From positions 2,446,001 through 2,510,000 of the forward strand of contig NZ_CP029078.1 of assembly GCF_005222485.1 (NCBI RefSeq): 64,000 bases of DNA, given 5' to 3'. The translations under genes were made by a program, and so were the position numbers. Below, piece by piece: positions 20,015-29,263 of this stretch. The notes beneath the pieces were generated by a model. That model was given only the letters and a program-made list of their open reading frames with translations, ran no database searches and was not told the DNA's origin. Position 1 is the stretch's first letter; every line of letters starts with the position of its first letter. Source of the DNA: Streptomyces griseoviridis. Lineage in GTDB: Bacteria > Actinomycetota > Actinomycetes > Streptomycetales > Streptomycetaceae.

Positions 20015-20824
20015 TCAGCTCCGGCCGTGCCGGATCGCGGGGTGTTCGCCCGCGGCGACCAGGTCGGCGACGGCCGTCTTCGGGTCGCGGCCGGTGACCA
20101 GGGACTCGCCGACCAGGACGGCGTCGGCGCCGGCGTTGGCGTAGGCGATGAGGTCGTGCGGGCCGCGGACACCGGACTCGGCGATCTTGACGAGGGTGTC
20201 GGGGATCTCGGGGGCGACCCGCTCGAAGGTGCCCCGGTCGACCTCGAGCGTCTTCAGGTCGCGCGCGTTGACGCCGATGACCTTGGCGCCCGCGTCGACC
20301 GCGCGCTCCACCTCGTCCTCGTCGTGGACCTCGACGATCGGGGTGAGCCCGATGGATTCGGCGCGCTCGATGAGGGATTCGAGGGCGGGCTGCTCCAGGG
20401 CGGCCACGATCAGCAGCGCGAGGTCGGCGCCGTAGGCGCGGGCCTCCCAGAGCTGGTACGAGGTGACGATGAAGTCCTTGCGCAGCACGGGGATGTCGAC
20501 GCGCGCGCGGACCGCTTCGAGGTCGGCGAGCGAGCCGCCGAAGCGGCGCTGTTCGGTGAGGACGGAGATGACGGCGGCGCCGCCCGCCTCGTAGTCGGCG
20601 GCGAGCGCGGCGGGGTCGGCGATGGTGGCCAGCGCGCCCTTGGAGGGGCTGGAGCGCTTGACCTCGCAGATCACCTTGACGCCGTCGCCGCGCAGGGCGG
20701 CGATGCCGTCCTTGGCCGCGGGAGCCTTCGCCGCGCGCTCCTTCAGCTCGTCGAGGCTGACGCGCGCCTGCCGCTCCGCGAGGTCGGCACGGACTCCGTC
20801 GATGATCTCGTCGAGCACACTCAC
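20015..20824 (-). CDS. trpC: Indole-3-glycerol phosphate synthase
   Basis: This 269-residue TIM-barrel enzyme closes the ring of CdRP to form indole-3-glycerol phosphate, substrate of TrpA. The signature [11 protein letters not shown] (near residue 52) and [21 protein letters not shown] carry the catalytic Lys residues, and [13 protein letters not shown] and AESGV match the family. The ATG at 20824 starts [15 protein letters not shown], with GGAAGGGGG upstream. It is the first gene of trpC-M-B-A. The 140-nt upstream gap to the DUF2752 gene probably holds the promoter. It contains a direct repeat of CCACCGG split by TTTT, but no convincing -35/-10 pair. Confidence 0.97.
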   Translation of the reverse strand: MSVLDEIIDGVRADLAERQARVSLDELKERAAKAPAAKDGIAALRGDGVKVICEVKRSSPSKGALATIADPAALAADYEAGGAAVISVLTEQRRFGGSLADLEAVRARVDIPVLRKDFIVTSYQLWEARAYGADLALLIVAALEQPALESLIERAESIGLTPIVEVHDEDEVERAVDAGAKVIGVNARDLKTLEVDRGTFERVAPEIPDTLVKIAESGVRGPHDLIAYANAGADAVLVGESLVTGRDPKTAVADLVAAGEHPAIRHGRS

Positions 20825-20963
20825 GCGAGCGGCCCCCTTCCAGACGGTGGAGAGTTGCGGCGACCGGTGGAAAACCGGTGGTCACTGCGATGGTATCCGC
20901 AGGAGGGCGGTTGGCTCGCATCCGGTTGACGCCGGTCCCACTACCTGGACGTCCCCGAATTGA

Positions 20964-21434
20964 TCAAGGATGCAGCCAGCCACCGAACGGCAGGTTCCGG
21001 ACAACCGTGAAGACCAGCAGCAACGCGCCGAGTGTCCACAGCCATACGGGGGCGAGGCCGAGCCGCAGCGGACGGCCGCGCGCCGCGCGCACCACCCATA
21101 CGGTCCACAGCGCGCCGGCCGCCAGGTAGCCGAGGACGGCGGGCGCGTTGTCCTGGAGGGCGGCGAGGAGGTCGCCGTGCGCGAAGGCGTGCGCGCTGCG
21201 CAGTCCGCCGCAGCCGGGGCAGTACAGGCCGGTGAAGCGGAACAGCGGGCAGACCGGGTAGTGGCCGGGCTGTCCCGGGTCGACGGCCGCGACGTAGGCG
21301 AAGGCGCAGGCGGTGGCCGCGAGCACCCCGGCGGGGGCGGCGAGCCGGGCGGCGGTGCCCCGGGTGTCCGGGGTGTCCGGAGCGGGGGCGGGCCGCGGTG
21401 CGGCCCTCTGGCTGTCGGCGTCCACGTCTCGCAT
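20964..21434 (-). CDS. DUF2752-family small membrane protein
   Basis: This 156-residue protein has a Pro/Ala-rich N-terminus, then about three membrane segments. Between the first two is the DUF2752 signature CPLFRFTGLYCPGCGGLRSAH, with three conserved Cys. No biochemical role is established that I know of. The Cys set suggests metal or disulfide chemistry near the membrane surface. It lies between the HGxxPAAW gene and trpC on the same strand, a placement conserved (from memory) in S. coelicolor. Confidence 0.82.
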   Translation of the reverse strand: MRDVDADSQRAAPRPAPAPDTPDTRGTAARLAAPAGVLAATACAFAYVAAVDPGQPGHYPVCPLFRFTGLYCPGCGGLRSAHAFAHGDLLAALQDNAPAVLGYLAAGALWTVWVVRAARGRPLRLGLAPVWLWTLGALLLVFTVVRNLPFGGWLHP

Positions 21435-21462
21435 TGTGCCCTCCCCCGGTCCGGAACGCGCT

Positions 21463-21494
21463 CAGGGGCGGCCCGGTGGTGCGGGCCGCCCCTG
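21463..21494 (-). terminator. Terminator after the HGxxPAAW gene
   Basis: CAGGGGCGGCCCG (21463-21475) and CGGGCCGCCCCTG (21482-21494) form a 13-bp perfect stem with a 6-nt loop, between the small HGxxPAAW gene and the DUF2752 gene. It would separate their transcripts. Confidence 0.75.
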
Positions 21495-21587
21495 GGGGAC
21501 GTCGTGGCGCGGTCGCCGCACAGAGACGGCGGCCCGGCGCCCCGGCGGCCGGGCGGTCGGGGCGGGCTTGGTGCCCGGTGCCCGGTG

Positions 21588-21836
21588 TCAGCCCTTGGCG
21601 CCGGCCGTGGCGTGCGGGGTGGCCTGGAGACCCTCGTGGTCACCCTTCGGCTGGCCGAATCCCATCCCGCGCATCACCAGGCCGACGACACCGCCGAGGA
21701 GCACGACCACCATGCCGGCCCAGAAGCCCACGGGCTGGGCCATGACCATGAAGGCGCCCGAGACGCAGAAACCGATGAAGGCGATGGTGACACCGGTCCA
21801 GGCGGCCGGGGTGTGTCCGTGGCTGCTGCCCGCCAT
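21588..21836 (-). CDS. HGxxPAAW-family small membrane protein
   Basis: This 82-residue protein begins MAGSSHGHTPAAWTG, matching the HGxxPAAW motif that names this actinobacterial family, followed by two membrane segments and a short polar tail. Its function is unknown. I chose the ATG at 21836 because AAGGAG lies 6 nt upstream. The frame could run on to 21920, but that extension is Val/Asn/His-rich and not family-like. It lies in the trp region and ends before a strong terminator. Confidence 0.85.
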   Translation of the reverse strand: MAGSSHGHTPAAWTGVTIAFIGFCVSGAFMVMAQPVGFWAGMVVVLLGGVVGLVMRGMGFGQPKGDHEGLQATPHATAGAKG

Positions 21837-21944
21837 GACTTGCTCCTTGTTCCAGTGAACGTTCCCGTGAACGTTGCTGTGTACGTGCTGAGCCGGACGC
21901 TCACCGACATTGTCCCGCACGGAGGCGGAGCCGGGAGCCCGGGG

Positions 21945-22748
21945 TCACCCCGCGCGCGCCCTCGCGGCGTCGGCGACCGCCGCGCCGGTCAGCTCGACGG
22001 TCGCCTCCATCTCCACGACGTCGCCGCGCACCCAGGCGTCGTGGACGTCGAACCGCTCTCCCGCCGGGGTCCACGAGGTGCGGCGGATGTGCAGGGTGGG
22101 GGTGGCCGGTGCGATGCCGAGGGCCTCGGCGGCCTCGGCGGGCGGCGTCACGGCGCGCGCCGAGCGGTGGGCGCCGCCCAGCGGGTAGCCGGCGCCGGCC
22201 AGGGCGAGGCCGAGCGAGGCCCGGCCCGCCAGTACCTCGGTGCTGGCGGCGACGACCGGGGCGAGGGCGGGCGGGCTGTAGTGGACGCCGTAGAGCGCGG
22301 GGACGCCGTCGAGGGTGCGCAGCCGGACGAGCGCGTAGCCGGTGGTGCCCTCCGGGAGCCGGAGCGCGCCGCACGCGAACTCCGGCAGGACGGCGGGGCC
22401 GTGGGCGAGGACCCTGGTGCGGACGGAGCGGTTGCGGTGGCCGAGGGCGTTCTCCAGGAAGTCCTCGGGGCGCCGGACGGTCCAGCCGTCGTCGGCCGCG
22501 GTGGCCGGCCGGACGGCGAAGACGCCCCGGCCGGCGATCCTGGTGGCCCGTCCCCGTGACTCGAGGACCTGGAGCGCCTGGCGGACCGTCGCGCGGGAGA
22601 GCCCGTACTCCTTGCAGAGGTCGTTCTCGCTGGGCAGCCGCCGGCCCGGCGGGATCTCGGCGCTCGCGAGACGGCGTTCGAGGAGGTCGACGAGTTGCTG
22701 GTAGTAGGGCGTCGAGGACTGGCGGTCGATGCCCTTCGGTGGCGTCAC
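21945..22748 (-). CDS. GntR-family (HutC/UTRA) transcriptional regulator
   Basis: This 267-residue repressor-type protein has an N-terminal winged helix (about 8-75), with LPSENDLCKEYGLSRATVRQAL as the recognition region, and a C-terminal UTRA ligand-binding domain. I prefer the GTG at 22748 because GGAGGGAG sits 8-9 nt upstream. A GTG at 22766 would place that site inside the gene. It lies downstream of dhaK-dhaL on the same strand, so it may sense a related metabolite and control dhaK through the TGTACGTACA palindrome at 24805-24814. Confidence 0.9.
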   Translation of the reverse strand: MTPPKGIDRQSSTPYYQQLVDLLERRLASAEIPPGRRLPSENDLCKEYGLSRATVRQALQVLESRGRATRIAGRGVFAVRPATAADDGWTVRRPEDFLENALGHRNRSVRTRVLAHGPAVLPEFACGALRLPEGTTGYALVRLRTLDGVPALYGVHYSPPALAPVVAASTEVLAGRASLGLALAGAGYPLGGAHRSARAVTPPAEAAEALGIAPATPTLHIRRTSWTPAGERFDVHDAWVRGDVVEMEATVELTGAAVADAARARAG

Positions 22749-22907
22749 GTCGCGCGCTCCCTCCACGTCGCCCGGGACTTGATCGTAAAGGGCCGCCCCC
22801 GCGGCCTCACCGGGTGGGAGAGCCGGTGGGGACGGGGGTGCGGGGCGTCCCGGGAGACGGCGTGGGGGCGCCGCCGTGGGGCCGCGCCGCCCGCCCCCGA
22901 GCGGGCG

Positions 22908-23690
22908 TCAGGCGGTGACCCACCCGGTGTCGACGGTGGTGCCGGACTGGGCCGCGGAGGCGGCCTGGAGCACGATGGCCGCGGCGGCGGCCCCGGGGTC
23001 GAGCACTCCGCGCGCCACGTCGCCCACGTAGCTGGCGCGGCCCCGCCTGGCGAGCAGGGCCGCGGTGCCGCGGGCGCCCTCGACGGCCGCGTCGGCGGTG
23101 CGCGCGAGGGCGTCGGCGGCCTGGCTGCCCGCTGCGACCTCCGCCTCCAGGGTCCTGGCGGCGGGCACCAGGGCGTCGACCATGGTCTTGTGGCCGACCT
23201 CGGCCTTGCCGTAGCGCTGCACGGTGGCCACGGCGGCGGTGAGTCCGGCGGAGAACTCGGCGAGCGTGGGTTCGCCGGTGTCGCAGCAGCGGGCGAGGTC
23301 GCGGAAGAACATCCCGAACAGCGGTCCCGAGGTGCCGCCGGTGCCGAGGAAGCCGCGGGAGACGGCGGTCAGCCAGCCCCGGTAGTCCTGCGGCGGCTCG
23401 GCCTCCAGGGCCTGGCGGGCGCGGTCGAGGGCGGAGGTGATGTTGGTGCCGAAGTCGCCGTCGCCGGCGAGCCGGTCGAGCCGGCCCAGTTCCTCGGCGC
23501 GGCCGTCGCCGCCGTCGCCGCCCTGGAGGAAGGCGGCGAGGATCCCGGTCGTCCAGCGGCCGCCGAACCCGTCGACGAGGGTGGTGACCTGCGAGGGGAC
23601 CGGGGCGGGGAGGGGGGTGGTGTGCGGGACGACGGTCTGTGGGGTGCTTTCCCTGGGGTTCTCGGGGGCGGTGTCCGGCGCGGTGCTCAC
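22908..23690 (-). CDS. dhaL: Dihydroxyacetone kinase, ADP-binding subunit DhaL
   Basis: This 260-residue all-helical DAK2-domain protein carries the nucleotide. The Mg-binding Asp motif is AGDGDFGTNI (about 75-84), and GTSGPLFGMFF and GDVARGVLDPGA match the family. The first 35 residues are Pro/Thr-rich and look like an extension. DhaL phosphorylates dihydroxyacetone bound to DhaK. In the bacterial PTS-linked type the nucleotide is recharged by DhaM, which is not in this window. It lies 46 nt downstream of dhaK. Confidence 0.92.
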   Translation of the reverse strand: MSTAPDTAPENPRESTPQTVVPHTTPLPAPVPSQVTTLVDGFGGRWTTGILAAFLQGGDGGDGRAEELGRLDRLAGDGDFGTNITSALDRARQALEAEPPQDYRGWLTAVSRGFLGTGGTSGPLFGMFFRDLARCCDTGEPTLAEFSAGLTAAVATVQRYGKAEVGHKTMVDALVPAARTLEAEVAAGSQAADALARTADAAVEGARGTAALLARRGRASYVGDVARGVLDPGAAAAAIVLQAASAAQSGTTVDTGWVTA

Positions 23691-23736
23691 GGGGTGTCCT
23701 CCATGGGTTCCTGTCGGGTCGGTGGGTCGGGTGCCG

Positions 23737-24735
23737 TCACCAGGTGAGGGCCGGGGTGCGGACGGGCGCGTCCCAGAGCGGCAGCAGGTCGTCGTCGGCG
23801 GGGAGCAGGGTCACCGAGACGCCGTGCATGTCGAGGGAGGTGACGTAGGTGCCGGCCAGGGAGCGGGCCACCGTGACGCCGAGGTCCTTGAGGCGGTGGT
23901 GGGTGGCGCGGGCGGCGATGGACAGTTCCAGCGGGCTGGTGCCGCCGAGGCCGTTGACGACGGCGATCACCGAGGAGCCGCGGGTCAGGGCCAGGGCTTC
24001 GGCGAGGGGGTCGACGAGGTGGGCGATCAGGCCGTCGGCGTCGGCGAGGGGGACGCGGCCGGTGCCGCGTTCGCCGTGGATGCCGACGCCGAGTTCGATC
24101 ACGCCGTCCGGCAGGACGAACGCGGGTTCGGCGGCGCCCGGGTGGGTGCCGGCCCGCAGCGCGAGGCCGATGGTGCGGGCTCGGCCCGCGACCCGTCGGC
24201 CGAGGGCGGCGACCTCGGCGAGGCCGGCGCCCGCCTCGGAGGCGGCCCCGCAGATCTTCTCGACGGCGAGCACGGCGGCCGTGCCGCGCCGGCCGGGGCC
24301 GTCGGCGTCGCCGCGGTCGGTGGCGAGGTCGTCGTCGACGAGGACGACCTCGGTCAGGACGGCCTCGTCCTCGGCGAGTTCGCCGGCGATGCGGAAGTTG
24401 AGGACGTCGCCCGTGTAGTTCTTCACGATCTGCACCACGCCCCGCCCGGAGTCGGCGGCGACCGTCCCGGCCTGGACCTGGAGCGCCGTCGGGCTGGCGT
24501 ACAGGGCGCCGGGCACCGCCACGTCGAGCATGCCGGTGCCGACGAATCCGGCGTGCAGCGGTTCGTGTCCCGAGCCGCCGCCCGAGACCAGGCCGACCTT
24601 GTCCCGTGCGGGCCGCGCGCGGGTGACGAGACCGGTCACCGGGTCGTGGGCGATGAGGTGCGGATGGGTGAGGGCCAGCCCTTCGAGGGCGTGCTCGGTG
24701 GCGTTTTCGGGGTGATTGACGATCTGCGGGCGCAT
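23737..24735 (-). CDS. dhaK: Dihydroxyacetone kinase, substrate-binding subunit DhaK
   Basis: This 332-residue protein binds dihydroxyacetone covalently through a His hemiaminal. The His is probably His220 in ELGVGIHGERG. GGGSGHEPLHAGF (52-64) and NYTGD (Asp110) form the active site. The ATG at 24735 is preceded by AAGGAG at 8-9 nt; a longer frame to 24786 is less likely. With dhaL and a GntR regulator it forms a self-contained block. The separate DhaK and DhaL chains resemble the PTS-dependent type rather than the fused ATP-dependent kinase. Confidence 0.93.
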   Translation of the reverse strand: MRPQIVNHPENATEHALEGLALTHPHLIAHDPVTGLVTRARPARDKVGLVSGGGSGHEPLHAGFVGTGMLDVAVPGALYASPTALQVQAGTVAADSGRGVVQIVKNYTGDVLNFRIAGELAEDEAVLTEVVLVDDDLATDRGDADGPGRRGTAAVLAVEKICGAASEAGAGLAEVAALGRRVAGRARTIGLALRAGTHPGAAEPAFVLPDGVIELGVGIHGERGTGRVPLADADGLIAHLVDPLAEALALTRGSSVIAVVNGLGGTSPLELSIAARATHHRLKDLGVTVARSLAGTYVTSLDMHGVSVTLLPADDDLLPLWDAPVRTPALTW

Positions 24736-24793
24736 GGTGCCGTGCTCCTTCGCTCGGGTCTTGACCGGCCTCACGCGAACACCCACCGTTCAG

Positions 24794-24814
24794 ACAGTAC
24801 GGACTGTACGTACA
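24794..24814 (-). promoter_or_regulatory. Palindromic operator candidate upstream of dhaK
   Basis: Two overlapping inverted repeats lie 59-79 nt before the dhaK start: ACAGT-ACGG-ACTGT (24794-24807) and the perfect palindrome TGTACGTACA (24805-24814). The latter matches the GT-N-TA-N-AC style of GntR-family operators. On the minus strand it reads TTGTACGTACAG, close to the operator of the GntR-headed regulator AraR. Confidence 0.5.
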
Positions 24815-25071
24815 ACGTGCTCTCGCAGGTGACCGCGCCCCGCCTCGACAGCGAGATGCCCGTCGATCACGGCCTGATCTTTAACCGCATCGGGGACCCG
24901 GAAACCCCCTCGCGCCTTTCACCACCTGGCGCGAGAAGGACGTCACGGCGTCCCAGACGGCGCCCGGCCAGGTCAGGCGGACGGTGACGCCGTGCGCCCC
25001 CGGGCCCACGCGTCACCCCGGTCTTGACGCGGGCCGCCCCGGGCGGCTAGACGCGGAGAACCGCCGGAATC
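24815..25071. other. Gene-free stretch upstream of dhaK
   Basis: No coding frame with good codon use is seen. It holds an 8-bp hairpin, CTCGCGCC (24909-24916) with GGCGCGAG (24928-24935), and a compact GCCGCC-CCG-GGCGGC hairpin (25033-25047). The latter lies 25 nt past the stop of the trp-linked membrane protein gene and could be its terminator. The first may belong to the dhaK leader or be incidental. Confidence 0.4.
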
Positions 25072-25713
25072 CTAGGCTCCGGTGGGGTCCTCGCCGCGAT
25101 CGAGGGCCTTCCAGATGTCCTCGGGGCGGTCCGGGTCGGTGCGGACGGGGGCGCGGCGCGGGCGGGGCGTGCCGTCGCGCTCGTAGCGGCCGGACATCGC
25201 GGGCCAGCGGCGGCCGTAGCGCAGCGCGAGCAGCCCGGCCAGCAGCAGCAGGGCGCCGCCGACGGCCGCGACGTACGGCCACGCGGTGTGCGACAGGGCG
25301 TGCACGGTGGCCGAGGTGTCGCCCGCGGCCTGGGCGGCCTGCTCGTCGAGCGCCGCGGAGTCGGAGGCGCCGAGCAGCGCGGCGACGACGGTCCCGGCGC
25401 CGGAGAGCGCGAGCACTCCCGCGACGAGGAGGCGTCCACCGCGGCGGACGGCGAAGACGGCGACGAGCGCGGCGAGGCCCACTATGGCGAGGGCGGCGGG
25501 GACGCCGGTGACGTCGCTGCCCTTCGCGGTGAGCGGGAAGTCGCCGCCCGCGACCGTCGCGATGCCCTCCGACCAGCGCTGCCGGGTCGACAGCAGGGCG
25601 ACGGCCGCGCCCAGGGCGCCGCTCAGCAGGGCGAGCGCGAGGCTGCGGCGGCCGGCCCGGTCGGGTCCCGCGGCTTCGGAACGGGGGTGAGGAACAGCAG
25701 TCACGTACTCCAC
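25072..25713 (-). CDS. Trp-operon-associated membrane protein (TIGR02234-like)
   Basis: This 213-residue protein has about four membrane segments (near 25-42, 70-88, 93-110 and 143-163) and a basic C-terminal tail ending in DIWKALDRGEDPTG. It matches the actinobacterial family found next to trpE. The role is unproven; tryptophan transport or sensing has been suggested only by location. The GTG at 25713 is given, and a second in-frame GTG at 25701 is possible. It lies 51 nt downstream of trpE on the same strand. Confidence 0.85.
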   Translation of the reverse strand: MEYVTAVPHPRSEAAGPDRAGRRSLALALLSGALGAAVALLSTRQRWSEGIATVAGGDFPLTAKGSDVTGVPAALAIVGLAALVAVFAVRRGGRLLVAGVLALSGAGTVVAALLGASDSAALDEQAAQAAGDTSATVHALSHTAWPYVAAVGGALLLLAGLLALRYGRRWPAMSGRYERDGTPRPRRAPVRTDPDRPEDIWKALDRGEDPTGA

Positions 25714-25764
25714 TATCGCCTGAACCCCGGGCGGACGGTCACCCGGGGCTCCGTGATCCGCGCC

Positions 25765-27243
25765 CTATCGGCCGAGCCGGTTGGCGGTGTGGACGGCGCG
25801 CAGGACCGCGGCGGCCTTGTTGCGGCACTCCTGGTCCTCGGCGACGGGGTCGGAGTCGGCGACGATCCCGGCGCCCGCCTGGACGTAGGCGGTGCCGTCG
25901 CGCAGCAGGGCGGTGCGGATGGCGATGGCGGTGTCGGAGTCGCCCGCGAAGTCCAGGTAGCCGACGCAGCCGCCGTACAACCCCCGCCTGGAGGGCTCCA
26001 GTTCGTCGATGATCTGCATGGCGCGGGGCTTGGGGGCGCCGGAGAGGGTGCCGGCCGGGAAGCAGGCGGTCAGCACGTCGAAGGCGGTGCGCCCGGCGGC
26101 GACCCGGCCGGTGACCGTGGAGACGATGTGCATGACGTGCGAGTACCGCTCGACGGACATGAAGTCGACGACCTCGACGGAGCCCGGTTCGCAGACCCGT
26201 CCGAGGTCGTTGCGCCCGAGGTCGACGAGCATCAGGTGCTCGGCGCGCTCCTTGGGGTCGGCGAGCAGTTCGTCGGCGAGGGCCTGGTCCTCCTGCGGGG
26301 TGGCGCCGCGGTGCCGGGTGCCGGCGATGGGGTGGACCATGGCGCGGCCGTCCTCGACCTTGACGAGCGCCTCGGGGGACGAGCCGACGACGTCGAAGCC
26401 GTCGAAGCGGAACAGGTACATGTACGGGGACGGGTTGGTGGCCCGCAGCACCCGGTAGACGTCGAGCGCGCTCGCCGTGCAGGGGGTCTCGAAGCGCTGG
26501 GAGGGGACGACCTGGAACGCCTCGCCCGCCCTGATGCGTTCCTTGACGTCCTCGACGGCGGCCATGAAGTCGGGGCCGCCCCAGAGCGCGGTGTACTCGG
26601 GCAGTTCGGAGGGCGGCAGCACGGCGGGCGGCTGGGGCACGGCGCGGCCGAGGTCGGCCTCCATCGCGTCGAGCCGGGCGACGGCGTCCGCGTACGCCTC
26701 GTCGACGCCGGTGTCGAGGTCGTTGTGGTTGATCGCGTTGGCGATCAGCAGGACCGAGCCCTCCCAGTGGTCCATCACGGCGAGGTCGCTGGTCAGGAGC
26801 ATGGTCAGCTCGGGCAGCCGCAGGTCGTCGCGGTCGCCGGGGCCGATCTTCTCCAGGCGGCGCACGATGTCGTAGCCGAGGTAGCCGACCATGCCGCCGG
26901 TGAAGGGCGGCAGCCCCTCCTGGTGGGGGGTGTGCAGGGTCTCGATGGTGGCGCGCAGGGCGGCGAGCGGGTCGCCGTCGACGGGGACGCCGACCGGTGG
27001 GGTGCCGAGCCAGTGGGCCTGTCCTTCGCGGGAGGTGAGGGTGGCCGCCGAGCGGACGCCCACGAAGGAGTACCTGGACCACGAGCGGCCGTTCTCCGCG
27101 GACTCCAGCAGGAAGGTGCCGGAGCGCTCGGCGGCGAGCTTGCGGTAGAGCGCGACCGGGGTGTCGCCGTCGGCGAGGAGCTTGCGGGTGACCGGGACGA
27201 CGCGCCGGTCGGTGGCGAGCTTGCGGAAGGTCTCGAGGTCCAT
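25765..27243 (-). CDS. trpE: Anthranilate synthase component I
   Basis: This 492-residue enzyme makes anthranilate from chorismate using ammonia from a TrpG partner not in this window. The N-terminal regulatory domain has [16 protein letters not shown], which includes the usual Leu-Leu-Glu-Ser tryptophan-feedback site. The chorismate-binding domain has [35 protein letters not shown] and [16 protein letters not shown]. The ATG at 27243 lies 11 nt past the hisI stop. There is therefore no room for a trp leader-peptide attenuator directly upstream, and trpE is probably read through from hisI. Confidence 0.97.
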   Translation of the reverse strand: MDLETFRKLATDRRVVPVTRKLLADGDTPVALYRKLAAERSGTFLLESAENGRSWSRYSFVGVRSAATLTSREGQAHWLGTPPVGVPVDGDPLAALRATIETLHTPHQEGLPPFTGGMVGYLGYDIVRRLEKIGPGDRDDLRLPELTMLLTSDLAVMDHWEGSVLLIANAINHNDLDTGVDEAYADAVARLDAMEADLGRAVPQPPAVLPPSELPEYTALWGGPDFMAAVEDVKERIRAGEAFQVVPSQRFETPCTASALDVYRVLRATNPSPYMYLFRFDGFDVVGSSPEALVKVEDGRAMVHPIAGTRHRGATPQEDQALADELLADPKERAEHLMLVDLGRNDLGRVCEPGSVEVVDFMSVERYSHVMHIVSTVTGRVAAGRTAFDVLTACFPAGTLSGAPKPRAMQIIDELEPSRRGLYGGCVGYLDFAGDSDTAIAIRTALLRDGTAYVQAGAGIVADSDPVAEDQECRNKAAAVLRAVHTANRLGR

Positions 27244-27254
27244 GGCGGCTGACC

Positions 27255-27647
27255 CTACTGATCCGCGCCCGGTGCGCCGGAATCGGCGTCGTTCAGCAGC
27301 ACGTCGGCGTCGAAGCAGGTGCGGTCCCCGGTGTGGCAGGCGGCGCCCACCTGGTCGACCTTGACGAGGACGGTGTCCGCGTCGCAGTCCAGCGCGACGG
27401 ACTTCACCCATTGGACGTGTCCCGAGGTGTCGCCCTTGACCCAGTACGCGCGGCGGCTGCGGGACCAGTAGGTGCAGCGCCCCGTGGTGAGGGTGCGGTG
27501 CAGCGCCTCGTCGTCCATCCAGCCGAGCATCAGCACCTCCCCGGTGTCGTACTGCTGGGCGATGGCGGGGACGAGCCCGTCGGGGCCGCGCTTGAGGCGC
27601 GCGGCGATCTCCGGGGCGAGTCCGCTGGGCGGGGGCGTGCTGGTCAT
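27255..27647 (-). CDS. hisI: Phosphoribosyl-AMP cyclohydrolase
   Basis: This 130-residue enzyme catalyses the third step of histidine synthesis. The family motifs with metal-binding residues are [20 protein letters not shown] and [14 protein letters not shown], followed by [10 protein letters not shown]. There is no fused HisE domain. The ATG at 27647 is given; a second ATG at 27656 is equally plausible, as neither has a strong ribosome site. The gene is divergent from the TIGR03085 gene, away from the main his operon, and is followed closely by trpE. Confidence 0.95.
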   Translation of the reverse strand: MTSTPPPSGLAPEIAARLKRGPDGLVPAIAQQYDTGEVLMLGWMDDEALHRTLTTGRCTYWSRSRRAYWVKGDTSGHVQWVKSVALDCDADTVLVKVDQVGAACHTGDRTCFDADVLLNDADSGAPGADQ

Positions 27648-27728
27648 GGGTGCCATTGTGCCGCGCGGCGCTGACACTCGGGCCGCTGTCCACTGGGCGG
27701 ACCGTCCGCGCGGTCGTAGGCTGGGCGC

Positions 27729-28364
27729 ATGTCGACCTTCGCCAAGCGTGAACGGCTCCTTCTCGCCGACCTCTTGGAAACCGCGGGCCCGGACGCGCCG
27801 ACCCTCTGCGAGGGCTGGCGGACCCGGGACCTCGCCGCGCACGTGGTGGTGCGCGAGCGGCGGCCCGACGCGGCCGGCGGCATCCTGATCAAGCAGCTCG
27901 CCTCCCGCCTCGACCGGGTGCAGGCCGAGTTCGTGGAGAAGCCGTACGAGGAACTGCTCCAGCTGATCCGCACCGGGCCGCCGCGTTTCTCGCCGTTCTC
28001 CCTCAAACAGGTCGACGAGATGTCGAACACGGTGGAGTTCTACGTGCACACCGAGGACGTGCGGCGCGCACAGCCCGCCTGGGTGCCACGCGACCTCGAC
28101 GGCGTGTTCCAGGACGCCCTCTGGTCCCGCCTGGAGCGGTCGGCGCGGCTGATGGGCCGCGGCGCCCCGACGGGCCTCGTGCTGCGCCGCCCCGACGGCC
28201 AGACGGTGGTCGCCCACCGCGGCACACCGGTGGTGACGGCGACGGGAGCACCGTCCGAACTCCTGATGTACGCGTCCGGCCGCCAGCCGGTCGCGGACGT
28301 GACGGTCGAGGGCGACCAGGAAGCGGTCACGAAACTGCAGGAGAGCAAGCAGCTGGGGCTCTGA
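27729..28364 (+). CDS. TIGR03085-type DinB-like metal-binding protein
   Basis: This 211-residue protein belongs to the mycothiol-dependent maleylpyruvate isomerase/DinB-like superfamily. The N-terminal four-helix bundle has [21 protein letters not shown] and [13 protein letters not shown], whose His residues form the expected metal site. A C-terminal SCP2-like part ends the protein ([13 protein letters not shown]). Members often bind mycothiol, but no activity is proven for this subgroup. The ATG is at 27729. It converges on hisF. The 143-nt gap (28365-28507) is GC-rich and shows no clear hairpin. Confidence 0.82.
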   Translation: MSTFAKRERLLLADLLETAGPDAPTLCEGWRTRDLAAHVVVRERRPDAAGGILIKQLASRLDRVQAEFVEKPYEELLQLIRTGPPRFSPFSLKQVDEMSNTVEFYVHTEDVRRAQPAWVPRDLDGVFQDALWSRLERSARLMGRGAPTGLVLRRPDGQTVVAHRGTPVVTATGAPSELLMYASGRQPVADVTVEGDQEAVTKLQESKQLGL

Positions 28365-28507
28365 GGGTTCGGGGGCGCGGCGGGCGCTCGGGCGGTCCCC
28401 GCGACGGCGATCGCACCGGCGAGCAGGGCCCCGCCCCGGCATCCGGTGCAGCCGGTCCGGTGCGGAATCCCGTCGCCCGGAGCCCTCCCGCCCCGCCCCG
28501 CCCGACG

Positions 28508-29263
28508 TCAGCGGACCGGGTGTCCCGCCTCCTTCAGGGCCTGTTTCACCTCGGCGATGCGCAGGTCGCCGAAGTGGAAGACGGACGCGGCGAGCACGGC
28601 GTCCGCGCCGGCCTCGATCGCCGGGGGGAAGTCGGTGAGCCGGCCGGCGCCGCCCGAGGCGATCACCGGGACGTTCACGTGCGCGCGGACCGCCGCGATC
28701 ATCTCCAGGTCGTAGCCGTCCTTGGTGCCGTCGGCGTCCATCGAGTTGAGCAGGATCTCCCCCGCGCCCAGCTCCGCGGCCCGGTGCGCCCACTCGACCG
28801 CGTCGATGCCGGTGCCCTTGCGGCCGCCGTGGGTGGTCACCTCGAAGGTGCCGTCGGCGGTGCGGCGGGCGTCCGCCGACAGGACCAGGACCTGGCTGCC
28901 GAACCGCTCGGCGATCTCCCGGATGAGGTCGGGCCTCGCGATGGCCGCCGTGTTGACGCCCACCTTGTCGGCGCCGGCCCGCAGCAGCCTGTCGACGTCC
29001 TCGGCGGTGCGGACCCCGCCGCCCACGGTGAGCGGGATGAAGACCTGTTCGGCGGTGCGGCGCACCACGTCGTAGGTGGTCTCGCGGTTGCCGGAGGACG
29101 CGGTGATGTCCAGGAACGTCAGCTCGTCGGCGCCTTCGGCGTCGTACACCTTGGCCATCTCGACGGGGTCGCCCGCGTCGCGCAGGTTCTGGAAGTTGAC
29201 GCCCTTGACGACCCGTCCGTTGTCCACGTCCAGGCAGGGGATGACTCGGACCGCCAGGGTCAT
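28508..29263 (-). CDS. hisF: Imidazole glycerol phosphate synthase, cyclase subunit
   Basis: This 251-residue TIM barrel works with HisH to form IGP and AICAR. The catalytic Asp residues are in [14 protein letters not shown] (Asp near 11) and in [15 protein letters not shown] (near 130). The ATG at 29263 overlaps the stop of the Rid-family gene by ATGA, with GAGGAG upstream. It is the last gene of the his operon in the window. Confidence 0.97.
   Translation of the reverse strand: MTLAVRVIPCLDVDNGRVVKGVNFQNLRDAGDPVEMAKVYDAEGADELTFLDITASSGNRETTYDVVRRTAEQVFIPLTVGGGVRTAEDVDRLLRAGADKVGVNTAAIARPDLIREIAERFGSQVLVLSADARRTADGTFEVTTHGGRKGTGIDAVEWAHRAAELGAGEILLNSMDADGTKDGYDLEMIAAVRAHVNVPVIASGGAGRLTDFPPAIEAGADAVLAASVFHFGDLRIAEVKQALKEAGHPVR

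Noticed and set aside
27244..27254. Search for a trp leader peptide/attenuator before trpE
   Set aside because: Only 11 nt separate hisI and trpE, and no Trp-codon-rich short frame with paired hairpins is present there.
28365..28507. Possible terminator between the TIGR03085 gene and hisF
   Set aside because: No stem longer than about 6 bp with a sensible loop was found in this GC-rich gap.
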